A model generated the notes under the pieces. That model ran no database searches. It was not told where the DNA came from and was given only the letters and a program-made list of their open reading frames with translations. This document shows, piece by piece, positions 17,508 to 25,143 of a DNA stretch of 64,000 bases. Within the stretch, counting starts at the first letter, position 1. The number at the start of each line of letters is the position of its first letter. Made by a program: the position numbers and the translations under genes. This DNA comes from Gammaproteobacteria bacterium (GTDB lineage Bacteria > Pseudomonadota > Gammaproteobacteria > JAJPIJ01). Location of the stretch: contig DATJVC010000007.1 in assembly GCA_035501935.1 (NCBI GenBank), positions 1 through 64,000 of the forward strand, read 5' to 3'.

Positions 17508-18155
17508 ATGACCGAGATAAAAAGTTTCATGGAAACACTCCAGATTGGCGGAGTGATGATTTATCCACTGCTGGCGCTGGCCGTGCTGGCAGTCGTTATC
17601 ATCCTGGAGAAAGGTTTTGTGTATGCCTTCCGCACCCGCCTGCCCCTCGCTCTGGTCAGTCTTATCGAGACCTACGGGTGCTCCTGGTCTGATGTGGAGA
17701 GCAGGGTGAGGGGACTTGGTGCCCGCAATTATTTTGGTGGCTTCTTCCGAGTGATACTGGATAACCGGACACATCCGGCGTGGTGGGTGGAATCCCGGGC
17801 CGCCGATGAGGCCAGCCAGATCCAAAAATCACTCGGCCAGTGGCTGTGGGTACTGGAGACGATTGTCACGGCCGCACCGTTGCTGGGACTGCTCGGCACC
17901 ATCACCGGCATGATCCGTGCCTTCAAATTATTCGGCGCCAGCGGTCTTGTCGATCCTTCCGGCGTCACCGGCGGTGTCGCAGAAGCACTAATCGCAACCG
18001 CACTGGGCCTGTTTATCGCCCTGCTGGCGCTGTTTGCTTTCAATTTCTTCTCGCACCGCCAGGCCCAGGTCATGGATGAGATGGAGCGGCTCGGTACCCG
18101 TTTGATCGATCATATCCGGCTGGACGCGGAAGGGGGACAACGTGAAACTTCGTAA
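17508..18155 (+). CDS. exbB: ExbB/TolQ/MotA-family proton channel subunit
   Basis: 215 residues with three membrane helices: the first at about 15-37 (VMIYPLLALAVLAVVIILEKG), and the last two in the conserved core VLETIVTAAPLLGLLGTITGMI and VAEALIATALGLFIALLALFAFNFF. With ExbD it uses the proton gradient to energise TonB in the inner membrane. It is second in the receptor-exbB-exbD-tonB operon and overlaps exbD by 14 bases. TolQ is excluded because no other tol genes are near. Confidence 0.92.
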   Translation: MTEIKSFMETLQIGGVMIYPLLALAVLAVVIILEKGFVYAFRTRLPLALVSLIETYGCSWSDVESRVRGLGARNYFGGFFRVILDNRTHPAWWVESRAADEASQIQKSLGQWLWVLETIVTAAPLLGLLGTITGMIRAFKLFGASGLVDPSGVTGGVAEALIATALGLFIALLALFAFNFFSHRQAQVMDEMERLGTRLIDHIRLDAEGGQRETS

Positions 18156-18546
18156 AGCTCGCACAAGGCGGCGTGGCCGCATCGAGATCATCCCGATGAT
18201 CGACGTCATGTTTTTCCTGCTCGCGACCTTCATGCTTGCCTCGCTCACGATGCAGAATTTGCATTCCCTGGCCGTGGATCTGCCCCACGGTCACGCGGCG
18301 CTGCTGCAGGCCGACAAGTCGGTGACACTGACAGTAACGCACGAGGGTAATCTTCTCCTTAACGAGACCGCCGTCACCCTGGATACACTGGCACCGACGC
18401 TACGTACCATGCTCGCCAGCCTGCCTGACGGAAAAGTGATCGTCGCGGCTGACAGCGCCGCACCCAACGGAGTCGTTGTACAGGCGATGCTTCGTGCCCG
18501 TGAAGCGGGAGCGGGCCATTTTTTGATTGCTATCAAGCATGAGTGA
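18142..18546 (+). CDS. exbD: ExbD/TolR-family subunit
   Basis: 134 residues starting with GTG, preceded by GGGGGA. A basic N-terminus KLRKARTRRRGR precedes the single membrane helix, which contains the essential Asp in IIPMIDVMFFLLATFML (about Asp20). A periplasmic domain follows with DKSVTLTVTHEGNLLLN. It partners ExbB in proton-driven energisation of TonB. It overlaps exbB upstream, and its last 8 bases overlap the tonB start (ATGAGTGA). Confidence 0.92.
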   Translation: MKLRKARTRRRGRIEIIPMIDVMFFLLATFMLASLTMQNLHSLAVDLPHGHAALLQADKSVTLTVTHEGNLLLNETAVTLDTLAPTLRTMLASLPDGKVIVAADSAAPNGVVVQAMLRAREAGAGHFLIAIKHE

Positions 18547-19267
18547 CGGTATCGCGGCGGAAATATGGGCGCGTGATGAGCCTTGGCGGCGTTTGCCATG
18601 GCTGCTGCCGGCCGCATTCGCCGTTACGTTCGTGTCGCTGATGACCTTTTTGCATTTGCTGGTGCGTCTGCCGGCATTGCCTAGGTTACCCCAGCCCGTA
18701 GAACTCAGCATTGTCGAACTGCCGCCGGATAATCCCCCGGCGGTCTTGTCGCCACCACCGCCTGCTCCTGTCGAGCCGCCTCCGCAGGAGCAAGTCACCC
18801 CGCCACCGGAAGAACTAGTGAACCAACCAGCCGTGGTGAAGCCTCCTCCGCCACCTGCGCAGCATAGGCAGAAAAAGCGTCCGCCTGTGCCGCCCCCCGA
18901 GGTTCCACCGCCCGTCGCGCCGGCACCGCCTGCGGCAATTACCCCACCGCCCACTCAGGTTGCCCCGCAGAATACTGCTCCGCAACTGCCCGGCGGTGGA
19001 GCCATGGGCGCACGCGCGATCTCTCAACCCATGCCGCAGATCCCCGATGAGTTGCGGCAACACGCAATTGATACCGTCGCGGTGGTGCGGTTCCATATCG
19101 CGGCGGATGGCAGCGCGACCGTTGAACTCCTCAAGGCAACCGACGATCCCAGGCTTAATCAGGTTCTGCTGGAAGGGTTCAAGCTATGGCGTTTCTTCCC
19201 GGCCATGGATCACAACAAGCCGGTCGCTTCTATTTTGGAACTTCGTGTCCCGATACAGGTTAAATGA
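18539..19267 (+). CDS. tonB: TonB energy-transducing protein
   Basis: 242 residues. A membrane anchor at about 17-40 (LPWLLPAAFAVTFVSLMTFL) is followed by a long Pro-rich spacer (about 50-145, many PPP, PPPE and VAPAPP units) that can span the periplasm. The C-terminal domain (about 165-242: TVAVVRFHIAADGSATVELL, LLEGFKLWRFFPA) is of the TonB_C type and should contact the receptor TonB box. ATG 18539 lies in the exbD stop region, giving tight coupling. It closes the receptor-ExbB-ExbD-TonB set. Confidence 0.9.
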   Translation: MSDGIAAEIWARDEPWRRLPWLLPAAFAVTFVSLMTFLHLLVRLPALPRLPQPVELSIVELPPDNPPAVLSPPPPAPVEPPPQEQVTPPPEELVNQPAVVKPPPPPAQHRQKKRPPVPPPEVPPPVAPAPPAAITPPPTQVAPQNTAPQLPGGGAMGARAISQPMPQIPDELRQHAIDTVAVVRFHIAADGSATVELLKATDDPRLNQVLLEGFKLWRFFPAMDHNKPVASILELRVPIQVK

Positions 19268-19361
19268 AAATTTGGACAACACGGGCGAAAATCTCGGGTT
19301 GATTCCCGACGTAATTGCCCGCATTAATGAGTCATAACCATAGGTCAACAGGAGAACTGAT

Positions 19362-19655
19362 ATGAAAAAAAGAAATTTCGTGCTGATGGCGATACTATGC
19401 GGCGCAGTTCCTTTTACGGCTGCACAAGATGTTCTTGTTCATCAAGACATCAATCGCAGCGTGATCAATGTAGAACCTTACTTAAGTCCGGGTGGGGGAA
19501 ATTGGGGTGATTCAGGTTACAGACCCGATGAATCCTCCAAGTTGCAGCAAAGTGGCAACAATAACCCGCTGCTTGACTATTCTCCTACCGAGTCATACAC
19601 CGGCAGTAGCGACGACTCGCCAATGGCGAAAATGTACGAACGCGATGGTAGGTAG
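19362..19655 (+). CDS. Small exported protein of unknown function, end of TonB operon
   Basis: 97 residues. A clear signal peptide MKKRNFVLMAILCGAVPF.TAAQ is followed by a polar, Gly/Ser/Asn/Asp-rich mature part (SPGGGNWGDSGYRPDESS) with no cysteine. AGGAG stands 6-10 bases before the ATG, so translation is likely. It follows tonB by 94 bases on the same strand. I recognise no family. It could be a periplasmic accessory of the transport system. Confidence 0.65.
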   Translation: MKKRNFVLMAILCGAVPFTAAQDVLVHQDINRSVINVEPYLSPGGGNWGDSGYRPDESSKLQQSGNNNPLLDYSPTESYTGSSDDSPMAKMYERDGR

Positions 19656-19747
19656 TGGTAGGTTTGGGGTCCTTGGGGACATTTATTAAGATTTAAGTTT
19701 CTCATTCCCCTGCATCAACCCCGTGCGGCGGACTGCCACTAACCACC

Positions 19748-20131
19748 CTATTGAGGAGGCTGAGGCGCCACGGGTTGCCAGGGTGCGTCGCAACTGGAGA
19801 CGTATGGAAAATAAGCCTTGGATGTCGGACAGTAGTACCAATAGCCTTGTTGCTGAACGTAGACAGGCGGCGCTTCCTGCATGTAGGACGCCGGCGGGTA
19901 GTCATAATATGGGTAAGGTCCCCAGAAGAAGGGGCTGCCGATGACTGCGCCGAAGAAGAAGCGATCGTGGAAATGGTGAAAGTGATGGAAATTGTGGAAC
20001 CCTCCATGTCCGTGGAAATTGCCGCCATGCCAGGAAGAACCGCCATGCCAGGAACCCCGGGCCTCCGCTTCGGTACTCATGCCGCCAACCAGCATGGCCA
20101 GGACAATACATGCGAGATTTGATTTCATCAT
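19748..20131 (-). CDS. His/Gly/aromatic-rich exported protein
   Basis: About 127 residues. The signal peptide MMKSNLACIVLAMLVGGMS.TEAEA is followed by a His/Gly/Phe-rich block (GSWHGGSSWHGGNFHGHGG, then FHHFHHFHDRFF), then PYPYYDYPP and a C-terminal WYYCPTSKAYFPYVSSC motif ending VAPQPPQ. That C-terminal motif with two cysteines recurs in many small exported proteobacterial proteins of unknown function. The His cluster could bind metal (inference). Starts at 20146, 20131 and 20128 are open; 20131 leaves a clean signal peptide. A candidate ECF promoter like that of the sigma gene lies upstream. Confidence 0.75.
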   Translation of the reverse strand: MMKSNLACIVLAMLVGGMSTEAEARGSWHGGSSWHGGNFHGHGGFHNFHHFHHFHDRFFFGAVIGSPFFWGPYPYYDYPPASYMQEAPPVYVQQQGYWYYCPTSKAYFPYVSSCDAPWQPVAPQPPQ

Positions 20132-20149
20132 GGCCGTGTCCTCCATTCA

Positions 20150-20187
20150 GGTTCAAAATACCATGATGATGGAATATTCATCCCGGG
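20150..20187 (-). promoter_or_regulatory. Candidate ECF-sigma promoter of the His-rich protein gene
   Basis: Reading the minus strand, CCCGGGATGAATA begins at 20187. It resembles the CCCGGGAATAAAT half of the palindrome at 21558-21577. A GGTATT follows about 13 bases further and could be the -10 element. It would place transcription start just before the His-rich protein gene. The match is weaker than at the palindrome, and the assignment is inference. Confidence 0.4.
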
Positions 20188-20220
20188 AGACTTAACACCG
20201 CCTTAATGCACTTGGGCCAT

Positions 20221-20976
20221 TCATAATTCCTGCCGCAGGAGTCCGGCAAGGATCAGAAGCTCCTCCTCGTTCAGGTTGGAGACCATCCAGTAATTCATTC
20301 CCTGTTGCGACCAATGGATCACGTTGTAACCGTCCCTGTTCATACTCTTCTGCGGTTCAGCGGCGGCATTGCCGGCGGGCCATAGGAAGACATTGATATA
20401 ATGTTGCCGGCGATGGTAAACCAGCGCGGCGACCGGTCGATCCGCCAGATAATCCAGCCGTCCGCCCACGAGCGGGAAACCCTGTTCCGCGAAATCGCGA
20501 ACCATGGGCGAGAAATCGATCTTGCCGTCGAACCATGGTTTCACCGTATGCTGATCCGAGGACTGCACATCGGTGAGATGATCGACCATCAAGGACCGCA
20601 CATGGTCAGCGACTACTTCGCGTGCAAGAGCGTCACCATCGCCCGCGTAGCGGAAGTACGGAATACCCGCCCACATGACGCCGATGATGAGCAGGAGCAT
20701 GGCCGCTGTCGCGATTGCCGAACGCCACGGCCTCCGGCTGTTCATCGCCCGCGAAATTTGCTTGAGTCTTGAGCGGATCCGCTGACGCAGCGTATCGCTG
20801 GCGCGAAAGTAAAGTTTTGAGGCGGCGAGCTGCGCGCGCAGCTTCTGCCAGTCCTGCACGCTGCGCCGGCACGCATCGCAGCCTTCGAGATGCCGCTCCA
20901 AGTCGAGACACCGCGCCGGATCGAGTTCGTTGTCCATGTAGGCATGAACGAGCGGTTGCAGTTCGTCGCAGGTCAC
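20221..20976 (-). CDS. Anti-sigma factor with zinc-finger (ZAS/zf-HC2) domain
   Basis: 251 residues. The N-terminal anti-sigma domain has Cys3 in MTCDELQPLVHAYMDNEL and the HxxxCxxC signature RHLEGCDACRR (about 28-38). One membrane helix at about 85-105 (AIATAAMLLLIIGVMWAGI) is followed by a periplasmic sensor domain of about 145 residues (FAEQGFPLVGGRLDYL, HRRQHYINVFLWP) of the kind seen in anti-sigma factors of this type. It should hold the ECF sigma factor inactive until a periplasmic signal arrives. Its start overlaps the sigma gene end by 4 bases. Confidence 0.9.
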   Translation of the reverse strand: MTCDELQPLVHAYMDNELDPARCLDLERHLEGCDACRRSVQDWQKLRAQLAASKLYFRASDTLRQRIRSRLKQISRAMNSRRPWRSAIATAAMLLLIIGVMWAGIPYFRYAGDGDALAREVVADHVRSLMVDHLTDVQSSDQHTVKPWFDGKIDFSPMVRDFAEQGFPLVGGRLDYLADRPVAALVYHRRQHYINVFLWPAGNAAAEPQKSMNRDGYNVIHWSQQGMNYWMVSNLNEEELLILAGLLRQEL

Positions 20977-21503
20977 AGGTGTGCCCCCATCTCTGTAGTA
21001 GCAAGCCGTAGTCTCAAGTGCTCCCGCGCCCGCGCCAGTCGGGACATCACCGTGCCGATGGGGACGTTAACGGTATCGGCGATCTCCCGGTACGAGCAGC
21101 CCTCGAATTCGCGCAGCACCAGCACCTCGCGAAATTCGAGTGGCAGCTCCTCGATGGCGTTGCGCAGCACCAACGCAGTCTCATGTCGCTGCGCCATTTC
21201 CTCCGGCCCCGCCTCATAGGACGCAATTTCGAGGGCCTCCCCGTTCATGGGTTCGTGCAGTTCGTTCCCACGATTTTTTTCCAGCCGCGTGTAGAACGTG
21301 CTGCGCACGATCGTAAGCAGCCATTGCCGTCCACGTTCGCCGCGGAAGCTCTCGAAGTAGCGGAAGGCCCGCAGCATCGCCTCCTGGACGAGGTCCTCGG
21401 CATCATGGTCGTTGCGCGTCAGCCACCGCGCCAGATTATGGGCGGCGTCGAGGCAGGGCATGATCGTTCGCTCGAAGCGCGCAAGTTTGTCAGGAATATC
21501 CAA
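20973..21503 (-). CDS. ECF-type RNA polymerase sigma factor
   Basis: 176 residues. Region 2 shows ARWLTRNDHDAEDLVQEAMLRAFRYFESFRG (about 25-55). Region 4 shows IEELPLEFREVLVLREFEGCSYREIADTVNVPIGTVMSRLARAREHLR (about 115-163). There is no C-terminal extension. The only start in the right place is TTG 21503, with GAGG about 10 bases upstream. It is co-transcribed with the anti-sigma gene. A palindromic CCCGGG element 55 bases upstream probably carries its autoregulated promoter. Confidence 0.92.
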   Translation of the reverse strand: MDIPDKLARFERTIMPCLDAAHNLARWLTRNDHDAEDLVQEAMLRAFRYFESFRGERGRQWLLTIVRSTFYTRLEKNRGNELHEPMNGEALEIASYEAGPEEMAQRHETALVLRNAIEELPLEFREVLVLREFEGCSYREIADTVNVPIGTVMSRLARAREHLRLRLATTEMGAHL

Positions 21504-21557
21504 TCACCGGTTTCCTCGGTTTAGCCTCCATCGTAATACAGACCATCGGCGGTGGAT

Positions 21558-21577
21558 ATTTATTCCCGGGAATAAAT
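21558..21577. promoter_or_regulatory. Perfect 20-bp palindrome: divergent ECF promoter pair
   Basis: ATTTATTCCC is followed directly by its reverse complement. On each strand GGGAATAAAT is followed by 14 bases and then GTC: GTCAGG toward the phosphoesterase gene, GTCTGT toward the sigma gene. The equal spacing suggests two divergent ECF promoters that share a back-to-back -35 region. A related CCCGGGATGAAT stands before the His-rich protein gene. Sigma specificity is inferred from position and autoregulation typical of ECF factors. Confidence 0.6.
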
Positions 21578-21640
21578 TGGTGGATATTGCGGTCAGGCAC
21601 CATGAAGCCCGGGGATCGCCCGGTCATCCTGGAGAAAGAA

Positions 21641-22609
21641 ATGACCATGTCCAATCAAGATCGTAACAGGAACGGCGGCAACGGCCGCCGGCAGTTTCTC
21701 AAATGCATGGCCTGGGCAGGCACCGGTGTGGTGTGGGCGATGCGCGGTGGCGTGCTGCGCGCCGAAACGCTGGACGCAGCTGCCGGCTCGAATTTCGACA
21801 AATCCGCAGCCGATAACGCGACCTTCAGTTTCGTGCAGATCAGCGATTCGCACATCGGTTTCAACAAGGCGCCGAATCCTGATGTCATCGGCACACTGAA
21901 GGGCGCGATCGCCCAGATCAACGCACTGGCCGAGCGTCCCGCCTTCGTGCTGCACACCGGCGATCTCACCCACCTCGCGCACCCGGAGTCGTTCGATATC
22001 GTGAGTCAGATCACCCAGGATATAAAAACCGGTCGAATTTTCTTCATCCCCGGCGAACATGACGTGCTGGGCGATGACGGCAAGGAGTATTTCAGCCGAT
22101 TCGGCAAAGGCAATTCCGGCAATGGCTGGTACAGTTTCGATTACCGCGGCGTGCATTTCATCGGCCTCATCAATGTCCTCAATCTGAAGCCGGGCGGCAT
22201 GGGTTCGCTCGGCCAGGAGCAGATCGAATGGCTGGAGAAAGACCTTGCGGGCCGTTCAAACAGCACGCCCATCGTGGTGTTTGCCCACATGCCCTTGTGG
22301 AATGTCTATGAACCGTGGGGCTGGGGCACCGGGGACAGCGCACAGGCGCTTTCCCATCTGCGCCGTTTCGGTTCGGTGACGGTATTGAACGGACATATCC
22401 ATCAGATCCAGCAGAAAGTGGAAGGCAACATCACCTTCTACACGGCACGCTCCACCGGTTTTCCGCAGCCGGCGCCGGGTGCGGCCCCGGCACCAGGTCC
22501 GCTTCAAAACGTCCAGCCCAGTCGATTGCACAGCCTGCTTGGAATTCGTGACGTCCGGGCAGTACGCGTCGGCGGGCCGCTTGCGGTCACAGACAATGTA
22601 CTGACTTGA
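21641..22609 (+). CDS. Tat-exported metallophosphoesterase
   Basis: 322 residues. The N-terminus carries a twin-arginine signal, GRRQFLKCMAWAG, followed by a hydrophobic stretch and a likely cleavage near LRAETL. The calcineurin-like metal-binding motifs are visible in order: FVQISDSHIGF (D-x-H), HTGDLTHL (GD), PGEHDV (GxxD/H, where GNHD is usual), FAHMPLW and NGHIHQI (GHxH). A periplasmic phosphatase or phosphodiesterase is expected; the substrate is unknown. The start was placed at ATG 21641 after GGAGAAAG, downstream of the palindromic promoter. The cupredoxin gene follows 48 bases later. Confidence 0.9.
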   Translation: MTMSNQDRNRNGGNGRRQFLKCMAWAGTGVVWAMRGGVLRAETLDAAAGSNFDKSAADNATFSFVQISDSHIGFNKAPNPDVIGTLKGAIAQINALAERPAFVLHTGDLTHLAHPESFDIVSQITQDIKTGRIFFIPGEHDVLGDDGKEYFSRFGKGNSGNGWYSFDYRGVHFIGLINVLNLKPGGMGSLGQEQIEWLEKDLAGRSNSTPIVVFAHMPLWNVYEPWGWGTGDSAQALSHLRRFGSVTVLNGHIHQIQQKVEGNITFYTARSTGFPQPAPGAAPAPGPLQNVQPSRLHSLLGIRDVRAVRVGGPLAVTDNVLT

Positions 22610-22657
22610 GGTATCGGTAATCGTAATTCCTAAACTTATGACGAGGGATCTTCAACG

Positions 22658-23056
22658 ATGAAATCAGTTCGCAGTGTTATTAATAGCCGTCTCCCGTGGG
22701 TGCAACTGGTCTTCGCAGCGAGTATCGCGGGCGCAGTGGCGGCCCCAGCCCATGACAGCGTGTCCCCGCCAACCGTCGCGCAAGAAATGAAATCCGATCA
22801 AAAGACCGGCAAGGAAATCGGCATCGACAATTTCAGCTTCAAGCCCAACGAATTGATCGTGCGGGCCGGCACCAGGGTCACGTGGATCAACCACGATGAT
22901 ACGCCGCACATCGTAGTGAGCGTCGACAAGCGCTTCAAGTCATCGCCGGCGCTCGACACGGGCGATCAATATTCCTACGTCTTCGACAAAGCGGGCAGCT
23001 ACGAATACTTCTGTTCCCTGCATCCCAAGATGGTCGGGCGAATCATCGTCAACTGA
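22658..23056 (+). CDS. Exported cupredoxin (plastocyanin/amicyanin-like)
   Basis: 132 residues. A signal peptide ends near AVAAPAHD. The type I copper ligands are all visible: His in NHDDTPHIV, and Cys, His and Met in FCSLHPKMVG near the C-terminus. The spacing suits a small periplasmic amicyanin/pseudoazurin-like electron carrier or copper-binding protein. It lies downstream of the Tat phosphoesterase in the probable ECF regulon. Its redox partner is not apparent. Confidence 0.92.
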   Translation: MKSVRSVINSRLPWVQLVFAASIAGAVAAPAHDSVSPPTVAQEMKSDQKTGKEIGIDNFSFKPNELIVRAGTRVTWINHDDTPHIVVSVDKRFKSSPALDTGDQYSYVFDKAGSYEYFCSLHPKMVGRIIVN

Positions 23057-23063
23057 AGGGAAA

Positions 23064-23139
<76 letters not shown>

Positions 23140-23162
23140 ATGGGGAGGTAAAAAGAGCGGCT

Positions 23163-23191
23163 ATTAAAGCGATGAGCGCGCGAACCGTCAA
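23163..23191 (-). promoter_or_regulatory. Sigma-70 promoter of tRNA-Phe
   Basis: On the minus strand TTGACG (23191-23186) and TTTAAT (23168-23163) are separated by exactly 17 bases. The expected transcription start is about 15-18 bases before the tRNA 5' end. A GC-rich stretch sits in the spacer. Confidence 0.75.
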
Positions 23192-23257
23192 GCTGTAAGT
23201 GAGGGAATCCGTTCATGCTTCGATAGCTGAGCACAAGCGGTGCTTTTGAGATGAGCC

Positions 23258-23536
23258 CTACTGTGATGGAGGAACGTAGCCTTCCGGTTTGGTGGAACCA
23301 GTGCCGAAGAAGAATTTCTCCATTTCTTCCTCCAGAAATTTACGCGCCTTGGGTTCGTAGGGCGTCAGCCGGTATTCGTTTATAAGCGTGGTCTGGTGGC
23401 CGAGCCACTGCTTCCAAGCCTCCTGCGACACGTTCTCAAAGATGCGTTGGCCAAGCGGGCCAGGATAGGGCGGCATCTTCAGCCCCTCCGCCTTTCGTCC
23501 AAGCTTGACGCAATTCACCATCCGGGTCACAGGCAT
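23258..23536 (-). CDS. yggX: Fe(2+)-trafficking / oxidative damage protection protein YggX
   Basis: 92 residues, the usual family size. Motifs include RMVNCVKLGRKAEGL with the conserved Cys near the N-terminus, PPYPGPLGQRIF, ISQ-type VSQEAWKQWLGHQTTLINEYRL and the C-terminal FFFG...PEGYVPP. It protects Fe-S clusters and may pass iron. It follows mutY by 16 bases, the same mutY-yggX order as in E. coli, where both limit oxidative damage. Confidence 0.95.
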   Translation of the reverse strand: MPVTRMVNCVKLGRKAEGLKMPPYPGPLGQRIFENVSQEAWKQWLGHQTTLINEYRLTPYEPKARKFLEEEMEKFFFGTGSTKPEGYVPPSQ

Positions 23537-23552
23537 ATCCTCTCAAGTAATG

Positions 23553-24596
23553 TCACAATGCCGCGAGCAACCGCTTGATCGGCGCCGCAACACCCACCGG
23601 CAATTCATCGTTGTTGTTATACCAAATACCCCCACGCGTTGTCATCGCTCGGGAGCGTCGCGTCACCCGCCGGCATTCGGCATGAATGTCGAGATGGAAA
23701 TGCGTGAAGCGGTGGCGGAAGGGCGGCAACGTGCCCTCCGGCGCGGTCTCCACGCCCAGGTGTTTCCGGCACCAGCGGATCTCGTTTTCCGGTCCGGCGA
23801 TCTCCGGGAAACTCCACAGCCCGCCCCAGATGCCGACTGCCGGGCGGCGTTGCAGCCACACCCGGTTTTGCGCATCGCGCAGGATCAGGAAGCGCGCGCT
23901 TTTGACGGGCGGACTGCGTTTCGGCCGCGGCGCGGGGTATGCCTCCGGGTTGCCGGCGAGATAAGCGCGGCAGTCCGCGCGCAGCGGACAACGGGGACAA
24001 TCGGGTCGTCGGCGGGTGCAGACGGTGGCGCCCAAGTCCATGATGGCCTGGGTGTAGTCGGCGATATTGCGTCTGGGCAGATGCCTTTCCGCCAGACGCC
24101 ACAGTTTTTGTTCGATTTTGCTGTCTCCCGGAAAACCTCGAACCGCGTGATGGCGGGTCAGCACGCGCTTGACGTTGCCGTCGAGTATGGGATGACGCAG
24201 GCCGTGGGCCAGCGCCAGGATCGCGCCCGCCGTGGAGCGGCCGATGCCGGGCAAACCGCGCAACGTTTCCAGATCGCGCGGCCAGCGGCCGCCTTGTTCC
24301 TGGGCGATGAACTGTGCGCAGCGATGCAGGTGACGCGCACGGGCGTAATAGCCGAGCCCCGCCCACAGCTTCAATACCTCGTCGAGCGGCGCCATCGCCA
24401 GCATGTGAATGTCGGGAAGCCGCTTCACGAAGCGCTGGTAGTAGGGAATGACGGTGGCCACCTGCGTCTGCTGGAGCATGATCTCCGAGAGCCAGACGCG
24501 GTAGGGATCCCCGGTGTGCTGCCAGGGCAGATCGTGACGGCCGTGGTGGTGATGCCAGCGCAGCAGGCGCGCGGCGAACGAACGATCATGGGCCAT
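23553..24596 (-). CDS. mutY: Adenine DNA glycosylase MutY
   Basis: 347 residues. The helix-hairpin-helix LRGLPGIGRSTAGAI (about 115-129) and the catalytic Asp in ILDGNVKRVL are present. The iron-sulfur loop is C-x6-C-x2-C-x5-C (CTRRRPDCPRCPLRADC), and a C-terminal NUDIX-like domain recognises 8-oxoG (WGGLWSFPE). It removes A opposite 8-oxoguanine. ATG 24596 is chosen; it overlaps the SRPBCC gene by 11 bases. A further in-frame start at 24641 would add an unconserved extension. Confidence 0.95.
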   Translation of the reverse strand: MAHDRSFAARLLRWHHHHGRHDLPWQHTGDPYRVWLSEIMLQQTQVATVIPYYQRFVKRLPDIHMLAMAPLDEVLKLWAGLGYYARARHLHRCAQFIAQEQGGRWPRDLETLRGLPGIGRSTAGAILALAHGLRHPILDGNVKRVLTRHHAVRGFPGDSKIEQKLWRLAERHLPRRNIADYTQAIMDLGATVCTRRRPDCPRCPLRADCRAYLAGNPEAYPAPRPKRSPPVKSARFLILRDAQNRVWLQRRPAVGIWGGLWSFPEIAGPENEIRWCRKHLGVETAPEGTLPPFRHRFTHFHLDIHAECRRVTRRSRAMTTRGGIWYNNNDELPVGVAAPIKRLLAAL

Positions 24597-25143
24597 GACC
24601 GGACAGGGCCTCCAGATGATCCATGGCTGCCAGCGATTCATCCATCATGAGTTTCTTCATGATGCTGGTGCCGATGATCGGGGGGATGAAGAAGGCCGGG
24701 GTCTTGATGGATTCAAAGTAAACGCGGGTCTGGTTCCCGGGCAGGGGCTCGAAATGCCAGCGGGTGACGCCGGCGCGGAAGTCGCTCTCCGCCGGCACGA
24801 TGACGTTTTCCAGATCGCCGTTGACGAGTTCCGTCGCTTCCTCCACCAGCACCGCCTTGAAGCAGATCATGGCGATGCAGCGCTGCGCAGTCATGCGGGT
24901 TTTGTGGTGATGCGCGTCGTGGGTGACGAGCAGCGTGCTTTCAGTCAGCACGTCGTTCAGCCGGGTCAGATGGTTGTAGTCGGTCAACAGCCGCCGCAGC
25001 TCTGCCGGCGACGCGTTGAGCGCCGCGTCGATCTCCACCGTGTATTCACCGTCATGCTCGTAAATCGTGGAAAAGCGCACTTCTTTGGCGGTGGCCGCGA
25101 CAAGCGGCAGCCATAGCAGTAGAACGGCCGGCAGCACCCGCAT
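24586..25143 (-). CDS. Exported SRPBCC/START-like protein
   Basis: 185 residues with a signal peptide MRVLPAVLLLWLPLVAATA. The body resembles a polyketide-cyclase/START helix-grip fold: EYTVEIDAALNASPAELRRLLTDYNHL at the start, ARG-type TRVYFESIKTPAFFIPPIIG and a long C-terminal helix. Two cysteines (RCIAMICF) lie in mid-protein. It may bind a lipid or other hydrophobic ligand in the periplasm (inference). Its ATG directly follows the stop of the AsmA gene, and it overlaps mutY. Confidence 0.8.
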   Translation of the reverse strand: MRVLPAVLLLWLPLVAATAKEVRFSTIYEHDGEYTVEIDAALNASPAELRRLLTDYNHLTRLNDVLTESTLLVTHDAHHHKTRMTAQRCIAMICFKAVLVEEATELVNGDLENVIVPAESDFRAGVTRWHFEPLPGNQTRVYFESIKTPAFFIPPIIGTSIMKKLMMDESLAAMDHLEALSGHGP

